NCBI RefSeq assembly: GCF_000430505.1
Contig: NZ_KE387154.1
Location: 368,530-432,529, forward strand
Source of the DNA: Eisenibacter elegans DSM 3317
GTDB lineage: Bacteria > Bacteroidota > Bacteroidia > Cytophagales > Microscillaceae
Reading direction: 5' to 3'
DNA length: 64,000 bases
This document shows positions 26,034-34,529 of the stretch, piece by piece (the stretch's first letter is position 1; each line of letters begins with the position of its first letter). The notes under the pieces are model-generated. The model was not told where the DNA came from, made no database searches, and was given only the letters and a program-made list of their open reading frames with translations. The translations under genes were made by a program, and so were the position numbers.

Positions 26034-27224
26034 ATGAATATTCACGAATATCAAGCCAAGGAGACTTTCAACGCCTACGGGGTGGGTATCCAGCGCGGCA
26101 TTGTGGCCGATACTCCCGAAAAAGCCCTCGAAGCTGCCCAAAAACTCAACGCCGACACTGGCACAAGCTGGTATGTCATCAAAGCCCAAATCCACGCCGG
26201 TGGCCGTGGCAAAGGCGGTGGTGTGAAGCTGGCCAAAAGCTTGGATGATGTGAAGACCATCTCCTCACAAATCATCGGGATGCAATTGGTAACTCCCCAA
26301 ACAGGCCCCGAAGGCAAAAAAGTACACCAAGTGCTAGTAGCAGAAGATGTGTACTACCCCGGAGAATCAGAGCCGAAAGAATTTTATGTCAGCATCTTGC
26401 TCGACCGCCAAAGCGGACGCAATGCCATCATCGCCAGTACAGAAGGCGGGATGGATATTGAAGAGGTAGCCGAAAAGACTCCTGAGAAAATCATCACCGA
26501 AATCATTGACCCTAAAATCGGTCTGCGCGACTTCCAAGTGCGCAAGCTTGCTTTTGCTCTCGGCCTCGAAGGCAAAGCATTTAAGGAAATGGTGAGCTTC
26601 ATCAAAAACTTGTACAAGGCATATGAAGGCATCGATGCTTCGTTGGTAGAAGTAAACCCTGCCCTCAAAACTTCTGACAACCGCATCATCGCCGTAGATG
26701 GTAAAGTAAACATCGATGACAATGCCCTCTACCGCCAGCCCAAAATCGAAGAGATGCGTGATGAGCGCGAAGAGGATCCCTTCGAAGTAGAAGCCCGTGC
26801 CTCACATCTCAACTATGTAAAGCTCGAAGGCAACGTAGGTTGTATGGTGAATGGCGCTGGTTTGGCGATGGCCACAATGGATATGATCAAGCTCTCTGGT
26901 GGCGACCCTGCCAACTTCCTCGATGTAGGGGGTGGCGCCAATGCCAAAACAGTAGAGGCTGGTTTCCGCCTGATTTTGAAAGACCCCAACGTAAAAGCTA
27001 TCCTGATCAACATCTTCGGAGGCATTGTCCGTTGTGATCGTGTAGCCAACGGAGTGGTAGAAGCTTACAAAAACATTGGCGACATCCAAGTACCAATCAT
27101 TGTGCGTTTGCAAGGAACCAACGCCGAAGAAGGTGCCAAAATCATTGATGAGTCTGGCCTGAAAGTATACTCAGCCATCTCTCTCAAAGAAGCCGCCGAA
27201 CGCGTAAAGCAAGTATTGGCCTAA
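26034..27224 (+). CDS. sucC: Succinyl-CoA ligase (ADP-forming) beta subunit
   Basis: This 396-residue SucC is the ATP-grasp subunit of succinyl-CoA synthetase in the TCA cycle. It starts with the conserved [10 protein letters not shown]. It has the ATP-grasp loop [20 protein letters not shown] and the C-terminal binding block [11 protein letters not shown] and [10 protein letters not shown]. It is a single-gene unit ended by a strong terminator, and sucD is not adjacent. The length is normal. Confidence 0.98.
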   Translation: MNIHEYQAKETFNAYGVGIQRGIVADTPEKALEAAQKLNADTGTSWYVIKAQIHAGGRGKGGGVKLAKSLDDVKTISSQIIGMQLVTPQTGPEGKKVHQVLVAEDVYYPGESEPKEFYVSILLDRQSGRNAIIASTEGGMDIEEVAEKTPEKIITEIIDPKIGLRDFQVRKLAFALGLEGKAFKEMVSFIKNLYKAYEGIDASLVEVNPALKTSDNRIIAVDGKVNIDDNALYRQPKIEEMRDEREEDPFEVEARASHLNYVKLEGNVGCMVNGAGLAMATMDMIKLSGGDPANFLDVGGGANAKTVEAGFRLILKDPNVKAILINIFGGIVRCDRVANGVVEAYKNIGDIQVPIIVRLQGTNAEEGAKIIDESGLKVYSAISLKEAAERVKQVLA

Positions 27225-27251
27225 GCCATAGTATATACTTTGCCTCAAAAG

Positions 27252-27282
27252 AATCGCCTCAAGTTTTGGGGCGATTTTTTTG
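27252..27282 (+). terminator. Intrinsic terminator of sucC
   Basis: An 11-bp stem (AATCGCCTCAA / TTGGGGCGATT, one T-G pair) with a 3-base loop is followed by seven Ts, 27 bases after the sucC stop. Confidence 0.93.
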
Positions 27283-27308
27283 CCATATCACCCCAAAACG
27301 ATATGGCA
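27281..27308. repeat. Perfect 9-bp inverted repeat beside the sucC terminator
   Basis: TGCCATATC and GATATGGCA are perfect complements around a 10-base spacer. There is no T run, so it is not a typical terminator. It lies at the start of the junction region before the restriction-modification cassette. Confidence 0.75.
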
Positions 27309-27411
27309 TTTGTGCAGGGCGGGCTTAGTAGCACTACCGTTTCTACACTTACAAAAGCCAATAGAAAGTCCAAAAGTTCAATTTAGCCCTTCTGCCCGCC
27401 TTGAACAAATG
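27307..27411. repeat. 18-base inverted repeat pair at the cassette junction
   Basis: The arm at 27307-27324 (CATTTGTGCAGGGCGGGC) is repeated in inverse orientation at 27394-27411 with 2 mismatches. The 69 bases between hold no gene. The GC-rich arms stand out in an A+T-rich area. Confidence 0.75.
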
Positions 27412-27414
27412 TAA

Positions 27415-27430
27415 TGTTGGCTGATGTTTT
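27415..27430 (+). repeat. Left boundary inverted repeat of the restriction-modification cassette
   Basis: TGTTGGCTGATGTTTT is matched in inverse orientation at 29159-29174 with one mismatch in 16. It directly abuts the endonuclease stop codon at 27431. Confidence 0.75.
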
Positions 27431-28198
27431 TTATTTGTCCTGTATCTCAAATTTCGCACTTTTCAAGAGTTCTATGCTGTTGTAGTTATTTTCGTCTGCA
27501 AAACCAAACTCCCAAAGTGAATAAATATCTTTTCGTTTCTCAAAGAAAAGTATGTTTACTTTTTTCTTGGTATGAATTTGCCACTGACGAAACGGATAAT
27601 ACAACTGTCTGATTATCGTGTTTTTAGTTGCAGAATTTTTGGCTTCTATCAGTACGATTTGATTTCTGCCTTCATAACCTGCATCTACTTCCGTTTGTAC
27701 ACTTTCAGTTGCGATAAGTTGCTTATGCTGTCCTGCATAAAACTCAAACTTTGGCGTGTATTTTCTGCCCCGAATAGTCAAAACCAAACTTTCATCTTCC
27801 AAAAAACTACGCACCAAACTTGACGCATACGCAAAATCTAAATGCTGCATTTCAGAGTTCCCGATTTGCGAAGTTTCTAACTCAAAATCAAGTTTGGACT
27901 TGTAAATACTTGCTTCAGTGGTAATTTCGGGAATATCAATATAGCTTTCTCCCTATAAAATGGTGTAAATTCCGTTTTTAATAGGCAAAATAAACAAATT
28001 ATTATCCACAAAAATCTGCGGTCTGCTTTCTCTTGTATCTTGTTTGCACAAAACACGAACTTCTCTTTCAGTAGTGTTTGTGAAATGTGCAGTTGCTTTT
28101 TTGATTTGTTCGGCTGTCAAAACAAACGGACTTTTTGAAAAATCGTGTTTGTGAATGTTGTATGTATCAAAAATTGATTGCCAAGGTTTGTGGTTCAT
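27431..28198 (-). pseudogene. Type II restriction endonuclease interrupted by an in-frame TAG
   Basis: Two pieces in the same frame are separated by one TAG at 27953-27955. The N-terminal piece is 81 residues (MNHKPWQSIFDTYNIHKHDF to GIYTIL). The C-terminal piece continues GESYIDIPEITT and carries a PD-(D/E)xK-like nuclease core, VDAGYEGRNQIVLIEAKN, so the catalytic residues lie after the stop. Without the stop the protein would be 255-256 residues. It overlaps the methyltransferase gene by 32 bases, the usual arrangement of a cognate pair. The specific family is not known to me. Unless the stop is read through or is a sequencing error, the endonuclease is inactive. Confidence 0.8.
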
Positions 28199-29111
28199 AT
28201 TGATAGTTGGTGATTAAAAGTTCGTTTATTTTTCCACGCTTGTCACCATTGCAATTGATGGCTCTACCTGCCGAAACTCTGAAAATATTATATCCTAAAA
28301 ATGCCTTTTCAAAAAAGTCATCTTCTGGGTTTTCGTTTTTAGGGTCTGAATTGGAAAGCATCAATTTCGCTCCTTTTTCTCTGTCTAATTTTTGAAAGAA
28401 TTGGGCTAATTCTAACTGCTCTTTATCCTTAAATTCTGCACCTGTATAAGTCGTAAAACTTGCTGTTTGGCTGATAGGTCTGTAAGGCGGGTCAAAATAA
28501 ACAAATGTGTTTTCATTTACTTTATCAAAGCAACTTGAATAGTTAGCCTGCTGAATTTCAGCATTTTGCAATGCTTTTGAAACAGCCAAAATATTAGGTT
28601 CGTCAAAAATAGTGGCTGTTTTGTACTTTCCGTAAGGCACACTAAACTCGCCTTTTGAGTTCAGGCGAAAAAGTCCGTTAAAGCAAGTTTTGTTTAGAAA
28701 TATAAATTGTGCTGCTCTTGAAATCCAATTATCAGACAACTTTTTATAGTTTATCTCAAATCGTTGCAGGTTGAAATGTTTGCGAACTGCCAAAAACAAG
28801 TTATTGCGTTTTTCTTGTTCGGTTTGGTCATAATCTTTTTGGTACTGTTCCAAAAAGTCAAGCAAATCGTTGGGGCGTTGTTGAATAACTTGGTAAGTCA
28901 AAACTAAATCTTTGTTTAGGTCTGACAAATAAGCATTTTCAATTTTGTAGCGTTGCGAAAGAGCAAAAAACAAAGCACCGCCACCCAAAAAAGGCTCAAC
29001 ATAATTTTTGATAATGCCTTTTCTAAGTTCACTTGGATAGTAATTTTCAAACTGCTCTAAAAGCTGATTTTTACCGCCTACCCATTTTATAAAAGGTCTT
29101 GCTTTTGTCAT
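28167..29111 (-). CDS. Dam-type (D12) DNA adenine N6-methyltransferase
   Basis: The protein is 314 residues from the ATG at 29111; an alternative start at 29129 adds six residues. It opens with FIKWVGGKNQLLEQF, the AdoMet-binding motif of D12-class enzymes. It has FLGGGALFFALSQ near residue 45 and the catalytic motif DPPY in FVYFDPPYRPIS near residue 205. These enzymes include Dam and DpnII-type methyltransferases that often target GATC, but the target is not proved here. The frame is intact although the paired endonuclease is broken. Base composition is clearly more A+T rich than the flanking genes, which fits acquisition by transfer. Confidence 0.92.
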   Translation of the reverse strand: MTKARPFIKWVGGKNQLLEQFENYYPSELRKGIIKNYVEPFLGGGALFFALSQRYKIENAYLSDLNKDLVLTYQVIQQRPNDLLDFLEQYQKDYDQTEQEKRNNLFLAVRKHFNLQRFEINYKKLSDNWISRAAQFIFLNKTCFNGLFRLNSKGEFSVPYGKYKTATIFDEPNILAVSKALQNAEIQQANYSSCFDKVNENTFVYFDPPYRPISQTASFTTYTGAEFKDKEQLELAQFFQKLDREKGAKLMLSNSDPKNENPEDDFFEKAFLGYNIFRVSAGRAINCNGDKRGKINELLITNYQYEPQTLAINF

Positions 29112-29158
29112 ATCGTTGTTTTTTCGCAAAGGTACATTTTTTTCGGTTTTTTACTCTT

Positions 29159-29174
29159 AAAATATCAGCCAACA
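29159..29174 (-). repeat. Right boundary inverted repeat of the restriction-modification cassette
   Basis: AAAATATCAGCCAACA is the inverse of the left repeat at 27415-27430 (15 of 16 bases). It lies about 50 bases before the methyltransferase start, so the two repeats exactly enclose the two genes. Confidence 0.75.
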
Positions 29175-29199
29175 ACCAGCTAGGCGCTAGTTCTGATAG

Positions 29200-29844
29200 C
29201 TAGTTGCGAAGTTGGTTATAAAACTCTATCAAATTGATGACATCTTGTCTGGCTTCAAAATAGAGCCTGTTTTTTTTGAGAAATTCCTGTACTTGTACTT
29301 CCCTGTCTTGCAAATAGTCGAGCAATTCTTTGCGATTGGTGGCCGGTTTGATAGCTCCACTGGGGAACATCAGGAAATAGTTTTGACTAATAAACGTCCG
29401 TGTTGTAGATACAGGCGTAAGCATAAAGCCAAAAGAAGAAGTTACAATTTCGGTTTGTAGCTGCTCCCGTGCCAAAAGCAAGAGCGGAGAGCTTTGGTTG
29501 AGCAATTCAAAAAAAATAGGTGTCTCATAAGTTCCATTCAGCGCATAGGGCAGGGCATAATATGAGCGCTCAAACCCAAAATTGCTATCCAAATATTTGA
29601 AATAGAGTAATTTGCGGGCTGTGTAGGTTTCGATGGTGGCTTGCTCGCTACGCCGAAACTGTACGATATTGGTATTGAGGTCAAACTTTATCAGGCCATC
29701 CAGAAAACTGTCCTCATCAAAGTAGATAGTACCTCGATGCCAGAAATTCTCAGCAAAAAATCGGATAGACTGCGCCTGTGTGGGTATCCATAGGTTGAGC
29801 GATAGTAATAGCGCCAATGTGGTATTTTTCAGGAGTTTTTTCAT
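29200..29844 (-). CDS. Secreted protein of unknown function
   Basis: The protein is 214 residues from the ATG at 29844. This start gives a clean signal peptide (MKKLLKNTTLALLLSLNLW, cleavage near TQAQ). An upstream frame to 29928 lacks this logic. The mature part has repeated β-strand segments and a helical C-terminus (VQEFLKKNRLYFEARQDVIN). No catalytic motif is recognised. It probably acts in the periplasm or on the surface. It transcribes away from the M20 hydrolase gene. Confidence 0.6.
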   Translation of the reverse strand: MKKLLKNTTLALLLSLNLWIPTQAQSIRFFAENFWHRGTIYFDEDSFLDGLIKFDLNTNIVQFRRSEQATIETYTARKLLYFKYLDSNFGFERSYYALPYALNGTYETPIFFELLNQSSPLLLLAREQLQTEIVTSSFGFMLTPVSTTRTFISQNYFLMFPSGAIKPATNRKELLDYLQDREVQVQEFLKKNRLYFEARQDVINLIEFYNQLRN

Positions 29845-29947
29845 CGTTGTTATTCTCAAAGAGGTCGTATATTGCTGGCTAATCAAAGATACACAAAAGT
29901 GTTGCCTTGTACAAATACAGCTTGTCATAAGCCTATGTTTGAAGAAT

Positions 29948-29978
29948 TTGGCAAGCCCTCAGGCTTTGCGTATCTTAG
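29948..29978 (+). promoter_or_regulatory. Promoter of the M20 hydrolase gene, possibly leaderless
   Basis: TTG at 29948-29950 is followed after 20 bases by TATCTTAG (29971-29978), one mismatch from TAnnTTTG. The ATG at 29983 lies only 4 bases after the box. Confidence 0.45.
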
Positions 29979-29982
29979 CCCA

Positions 29983-31131
29983 ATGACCCACGATTTAAGT
30001 TTACTGATTCAGCTCCGACGGTATCTACACCGCTACCCGGCGCTTTCTGGCCAAGAGCAGGGTAGTGCAGATTACATAGCAGATTTCTTGCGCACACATG
30101 CTCCTCCAGATGCCTTTATTGGCCAACTTGGGGGAAGCGGATTGGCGGCCATATATGAAGGTGCTCAGCCAGGAGAAACGGTCGTTTTTCGCGCAGAGCT
30201 AGACGCGCTCCCCATTCAAGAGCTAGGGCAAAGCCCGCATACTTCATACCATCAAGGGGTTGCTCATCTTTGTGGACACGACGGGCACAGTGCTATCTTG
30301 GCGGGTTTGGGGCTACATCTGCGGCGGCGGCGGCCAGCCAAAGGGAGGGTGGTCTTGCTTTTTCAACCTGCCGAAGAGACAGGACAAGGGGCTGCTTGGG
30401 TATTACAAGACCGCCGCTTTCAGGCATTAACACCTGACTGGATGTTTGCCCTACACAACCTGCCTCAGTATCCGCTACACGCGCTGGTGCTAAGAGATGG
30501 CGCCTTCACGGCGGCAGTACAGAGCCTAGTCTTGAAGTTTTTGGGCAAAACAGCACACGCTGCCGAACCTGAATATGGCCATAACCCAGCCAATACTGTC
30601 GCCGCATTGTTGCTGGATTATGCCCAACGGCAAAACCCCAACGCAGCACATCCAGACTTCAGGCTGGTAACGCCAGTACATCTTGTGTTGGGAGAAAAGG
30701 CCTATGGAGTAGCTGCCGGACACGCCGAGCTACACCTGACACTCAGGGCTTGGGAGAATGAGCTGATGCAGGCATTTGCTCAGGAGCTGTTGCAAGTAGC
30801 CCACGATAGCGCTACCCGCGATAGCCTAGCGCTACATTACCAATGGGTCGAGACTTTCAATGCCACCCAAAATAACCCTCTGGCCAACAACTTTATTCGA
30901 CAGGCTGCCCAAGCCACGGGCATATCATTGTTAGAACAACAGCAGCCATTTAAGTGGGGAGAAGATTTCGGCCTCTTTACGCAACACTACAAAGGGGCAA
31001 TGTTTGGTCTTGGCGCTGGCCAACAAACGGCTGCCTTGCATAACCCTGATTATGATTTTCCGGACGAAATTATCGAAACAGGCCTAAAGTTGTTCTTGCA
31101 AATCAGCCGCCAATTGACTGACATCGACTGA
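29983..31131 (+). CDS. M20-family amidohydrolase (aminoacylase/hippurate hydrolase-like)
   Basis: The protein is 382 residues from the ATG at 29983, where the family start LRRYLHRYPALSGQE follows. Metal ligands are visible in HLCGHDGHSA (residues about 90-99) and in LFQPAEETGQGA (about 125), and a later His lies in ALHNPDYDFPDE. The dimerisation domain lies in the middle. M20D enzymes hydrolyse N-acyl amino acids or similar amides in the cytoplasm. The substrate is not known. It converges on the threonine-synthase-like gene. Confidence 0.9.
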   Translation: MTHDLSLLIQLRRYLHRYPALSGQEQGSADYIADFLRTHAPPDAFIGQLGGSGLAAIYEGAQPGETVVFRAELDALPIQELGQSPHTSYHQGVAHLCGHDGHSAILAGLGLHLRRRRPAKGRVVLLFQPAEETGQGAAWVLQDRRFQALTPDWMFALHNLPQYPLHALVLRDGAFTAAVQSLVLKFLGKTAHAAEPEYGHNPANTVAALLLDYAQRQNPNAAHPDFRLVTPVHLVLGEKAYGVAAGHAELHLTLRAWENELMQAFAQELLQVAHDSATRDSLALHYQWVETFNATQNNPLANNFIRQAAQATGISLLEQQQPFKWGEDFGLFTQHYKGAMFGLGAGQQTAALHNPDYDFPDEIIETGLKLFLQISRQLTDID

Positions 31132-31152
31132 GCCAGCGGTCATATACCACAC

Positions 31153-32268
31153 TCATTGTGGGCTTTTACCACCTGTTTTGAGGCCTGAGCCAGTCAGTAC
31201 CGACGCGATACTGACCTGTGGGCTTGGGCGATTTTGGGTAATCCACTGGGCTACACCCGCAACAACAGCCGCCGAAGTAGGCTCGATATAATGCCCACGG
31301 CGCGCCATTGTTTGCCAATAGTATTTGATTTCGTCTTCCGAAACCACTACCAAGTCTCCGTTGGTAGCCTCCAAAATAGCCAACATTTGTGCTGCCCTTC
31401 GGGGCGCAGCAATGGCAATCCCTTCGGCCAGTGTAGGCTGTGTGTGAGGCATCGGCAGCCCTTGGCGCGCATAATACAAGGGCGCACAGTAGGCGGCTTG
31501 TACGCCCACCAAACGGGGCATTTGCTTAATAATGCCCCAGCGGAGCAGCTCTGCAAAACCAAGGTAGGCCCCTATAAGTAATGTGCCGTTGCCTGCCGGC
31601 AAGACCACCACATCGGGTGCTTGCCAAGAACGTTGTTCGCAAAGCTCATAGGCAAAGGTCTTGGTGCCCTGATAAAACATCGGATGCCACACATGGCTGG
31701 CATAAAACGTGTCTTGAGCAGCTGCTAGGGCCGCAGTGGCGGTGTCTTCGCGGCTACCGGCCACCTTGTGTAGACTTGCCCCAAAGGCCCGAATTTGCGC
31801 CAGCTTCCCCTCAGAGGTACTCTCGGGAACAAAAATCTCACAGCTGATGCCCGCCAGGGCTGCATACATCGCCACGGCGCTTCCGGCATTGCCCGAAGAA
31901 TCTTGAACCACTGACCGAACTCCCAAGTGTTGGGCATAGCTTAATAATAGCGTCGCGCCTCGGTCTTTGTAGGAGCCAGAAGGAAAAAGATAATCTGCCT
32001 TAAACAATACCTGCCGCCCCTCCAGCAAGATGGGCAACAGCGGAGTAAAACCCTCCTGATAACTGACCGGACTCAGGGCTTGCGCCAAGGGAAAGGTATC
32101 GCGGTAACGCCACAGGTTATATGCCTGCCCTTGGAGCTGCTCCGGCGACCAGCGCAGCCCGGCAGGTGCTTGCAAATCCAACAACCCTTGCGCATCATCA
32201 CACCAGCGTGCTGTGTGAAGTGAATAGGTGTCAGCACTGTTTTGTGCGCTGAAAAGCCAATCTTGCAT
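31153..32268 (-). CDS. PLP-dependent enzyme, threonine-synthase-like
   Basis: This 371-residue fold-type II enzyme has the PLP-binding Lys in FPSGSYKDRGA (near residue 95), then DSSGNAGSAVAMYAA for phosphate binding. A Gly-rich loop lies in VVLPAGNGTLLIGAYLGF. The size and motifs fit threonine synthase of the archaeal type, but related enzymes such as cysteate synthase cannot be excluded, so no symbol is given. It ends 22 bases from the M20 gene. The upstream neighbour is the HD-CoaD fusion gene, 18 bases away on the same strand. Confidence 0.85.
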   Translation of the reverse strand: MQDWLFSAQNSADTYSLHTARWCDDAQGLLDLQAPAGLRWSPEQLQGQAYNLWRYRDTFPLAQALSPVSYQEGFTPLLPILLEGRQVLFKADYLFPSGSYKDRGATLLLSYAQHLGVRSVVQDSSGNAGSAVAMYAALAGISCEIFVPESTSEGKLAQIRAFGASLHKVAGSREDTATAALAAAQDTFYASHVWHPMFYQGTKTFAYELCEQRSWQAPDVVVLPAGNGTLLIGAYLGFAELLRWGIIKQMPRLVGVQAAYCAPLYYARQGLPMPHTQPTLAEGIAIAAPRRAAQMLAILEATNGDLVVVSEDEIKYYWQTMARRGHYIEPTSAAVVAGVAQWITQNRPSPQVSIASVLTGSGLKTGGKSPQ

Positions 32269-32286
32269 ACAAAATCCGGCGATTAT

Positions 32287-33294
32287 TTATAGGGGTAAAT
32301 ACTGCTTTCCGGCTCCTTTTCGTACTTTTTCGAGGTTTTTAATCCCCGAAGAGCTGATATGTTCAAACTGCTTGTCGCAAGGGATAAACACAATCTTGAG
32401 GTCGGCCTTCATCTCATCCATAAACCGCAATTGGTTGACCTCATAGTCGAGGTCATCACCATTGCGCAAGCCCCTCACCAAAACCACCTCCGCGTCTTGC
32501 TCCTTGCTGCTGAGGTATTCGGTCAAGAAGGCGCTGAAAGTATCCAACTGCCGGTGGCGCAGGGCGTTGATGTCGGTAAGTTTGTAGAGATTTTCGGCTT
32601 GTTTTTCGGGGTTAATCCCTTGAGCTACAATGATTTTATCGAATATAGCCTCGGCTTTTTCGAGAATATTCAAATGGCCGTTATGGAAAGGGTTGAACGA
32701 CCCTGCATACACCCCGATACGCGGGCGATACTGCCGCAGGTAAGCTTGCAGGAACTGCAAGTTGGCCGCATTCGCCGGAAACTCTTGTTCCCAGCGAGCC
32801 AATAGCTGTAGCCGAAGCTGCTTGTAGAGGCTGTATTCTAAAAATTGGTACTCCTTAAAAATTCCCCGCTCCCAAGCCAACAGCTCGTCAAGACTCCCCT
32901 GACTGACAATCTCCATATCCCAAGCACTGAACTGCGCCGATAGCTCGTTGCTCGATTGGTGGGTGGCGGTGTCGAGAATAATGGTTTTGATATCCTCACG
33001 CAGGGGGTGTGGAGCCGTCATTTGCTCAAAAAGCAAGGCCGACAACACCTCATTGTCTTGGCGGCGCGGCTCATAGACCGCATCGTGAAAATAAGCGGCC
33101 ATAATCAAGCTCGCATACGCATCATCTGATAATTGTTGTGTTAGACGCGCCCCCTCGATACGCTCCAACAACTGCTGAAGATGGGCTTCATTGTGATAAT
33201 AACGGTGTGCTTCTTGCCAACGAGCAGCCAAAGGTTGGTAATCAAATAAGCCAAAACTCTCAAAAACAGCTTGGTGCGATTGATAGAGTATCAT
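32287..33294 (-). CDS. coaD: HD-domain/phosphopantetheine adenylyltransferase fusion
   Basis: This 335-residue protein has two parts. Residues 1-180 form an HD-type metal-dependent hydrolase domain: HNEAH (34-38) and FHDAVY (His70, Asp71). Residues 190-335 are a full CoaD: IGVYAGSFNPFHNGHLN, with the HNGH motif at 204-207, then RGLRNGDDLDYE and ISSS at 313-316. CoaD makes dephospho-CoA from 4'-phosphopantetheine and ATP. CoaD alone is about 160 residues, so the fusion is unusual. The HD partner suggests a linked hydrolysis step on a CoA-related or nucleotide substrate, which is inference. coaBC lies near by at 34858. Confidence 0.92.
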   Translation of the reverse strand: MILYQSHQAVFESFGLFDYQPLAARWQEAHRYYHNEAHLQQLLERIEGARLTQQLSDDAYASLIMAAYFHDAVYEPRRQDNEVLSALLFEQMTAPHPLREDIKTIILDTATHQSSNELSAQFSAWDMEIVSQGSLDELLAWERGIFKEYQFLEYSLYKQLRLQLLARWEQEFPANAANLQFLQAYLRQYRPRIGVYAGSFNPFHNGHLNILEKAEAIFDKIIVAQGINPEKQAENLYKLTDINALRHRQLDTFSAFLTEYLSSKEQDAEVVLVRGLRNGDDLDYEVNQLRFMDEMKADLKIVFIPCDKQFEHISSSGIKNLEKVRKGAGKQYLPL

Positions 33295-33462
33295 CGAAAA
33301 AATTGGGATTGTCGTGTGTAATGAGGCTAACTTACGTATTTCGAATCATAGTTCCAAATTTGATTTGACGAATCTCCGGAACGAACCAGTACCCTCCAAA
33401 AGCCGTAGCGCCGTGGAATATTTTGAATACCCCTCCTAAATCTACAGAAATTTGTTAAGAAG

Positions 33463-33493
33463 TTGTGAGTCTGAATAGAAGCTTGTATTTTTG
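33463..33493 (+). promoter_or_regulatory. Promoter of bamD, possibly leaderless
   Basis: TTG (33463-33465), 20 bases, then TATTTTTG (33486-33493), a perfect TAnnTTTG. The ATG follows after only 4 bases, so transcription probably begins at or next to the start codon. Confidence 0.65.
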
Positions 33494-33497
33494 CGAG

Positions 33498-34337
33498 ATG
33501 CAACGTCAATTGATTTTTGGAGCTTGTGCGCTGTGGATAGCGGCAAGTCTCTTAGGTGGCTGTAAGTTTCAACGCCTCCAAAAAAGTACCGATGTCAAGC
33601 GTAAGTATGAAGCCGCCATCGAGTTTTATGCGAGTAAAGACTACAACAAAGCCGGAATCCTTTTTGAAGAGATTATTCCTTTGCTCTCTGGTACTCAAGA
33701 AGACGAGACTGCGCAGTTTTATTTTGCCTATTGTAACTACCATCAAAAGCAATACCTGACAGCCTCACACTACTTTGAGAAGTTTTACCTCAACTTCCAG
33801 CGGAGTGTATTTGCCGAAGAAGCACTATATATGCACGCGTTCTCGCTCTATAAAGATGCAGCACCTCATTATCTGGATCAAAAAAGCACGCGTAAAGCCA
33901 TCTTGGCTTTCCAAAACCTGCTCAATGCCTACAAACAAACAGCCTATAAGGATGAGTGTAACAAACTCATATTTGACCTAAGAGAGCGCCTCGAACGCAA
34001 GTCTTTTGAGCAAGCAAGGCTTTATTACCGCATTCGCAACTACAAAGCCGCAGTAATCACAACTGGCAATTTTCAGAAAGATTATCCCGACTCTCAATAC
34101 AGCGAAGAAGCGGCATACTTCAGAATATTGTCCCAATACAAATATGCCAAAAACAGCCTCGAAACCCGCCAACAAGAGCGCTACCAAGATGTCGTGAAGT
34201 TTTATGAATATCTGGTAGATAACTTTCCCGATGGAAAGTTTGCCAAACAGGCTGAAGATATGTACAAAGATAGCGTAACACAAATCGCTAAACTTGGCAA
34301 CAAATACAAGACCCTACAAACGCTCAATCAACAATAA
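33498..34337 (+). CDS. bamD: Outer membrane protein assembly lipoprotein BamD
   Basis: The protein is 279 residues from the ATG at 33498. It has a lipoprotein signal (MQRQLIFGACALWIA, lipobox LGGC near residue 22). The mature part is a chain of TPR-like helices, for example AIEFYASKDYNKAGILFEEI and QFYFAYCNYHQKQYLTASHY. BamD works with BamA to insert β-barrels into the outer membrane and is essential in many Gram-negatives. rpoZ and coaBC follow, an order often seen in Bacteroidota. An upstream frame to 33465 would disturb the signal peptide. Confidence 0.92.
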   Translation: MQRQLIFGACALWIAASLLGGCKFQRLQKSTDVKRKYEAAIEFYASKDYNKAGILFEEIIPLLSGTQEDETAQFYFAYCNYHQKQYLTASHYFEKFYLNFQRSVFAEEALYMHAFSLYKDAAPHYLDQKSTRKAILAFQNLLNAYKQTAYKDECNKLIFDLRERLERKSFEQARLYYRIRNYKAAVITTGNFQKDYPDSQYSEEAAYFRILSQYKYAKNSLETRQQERYQDVVKFYEYLVDNFPDGKFAKQAEDMYKDSVTQIAKLGNKYKTLQTLNQQ

Positions 34338-34529
34338 AGTTTGACTAGAGTGGCGGCGCGTTACTCAGCAGCGTGCGATTTGAACAAACATACTCATTAC
34401 ACAAGCCCCAACTGTTTGTAACCCAACAGGCACAAACGTTTGGGGTAGCTTCCGAACTTCTAGCCATAGCACTTCGTTAAGGCTATAGCTGATTCTTTTT
34501 TATCACCCATTTTACCAAAGGCTTTTTGT

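Noticed and set aside
31147-31163. Possible terminator CCACA/TGTGG at the end of the M20 gene
   Set aside because: A five-base stem with a short T run that overlaps the end of the convergent gene; too weak to list.
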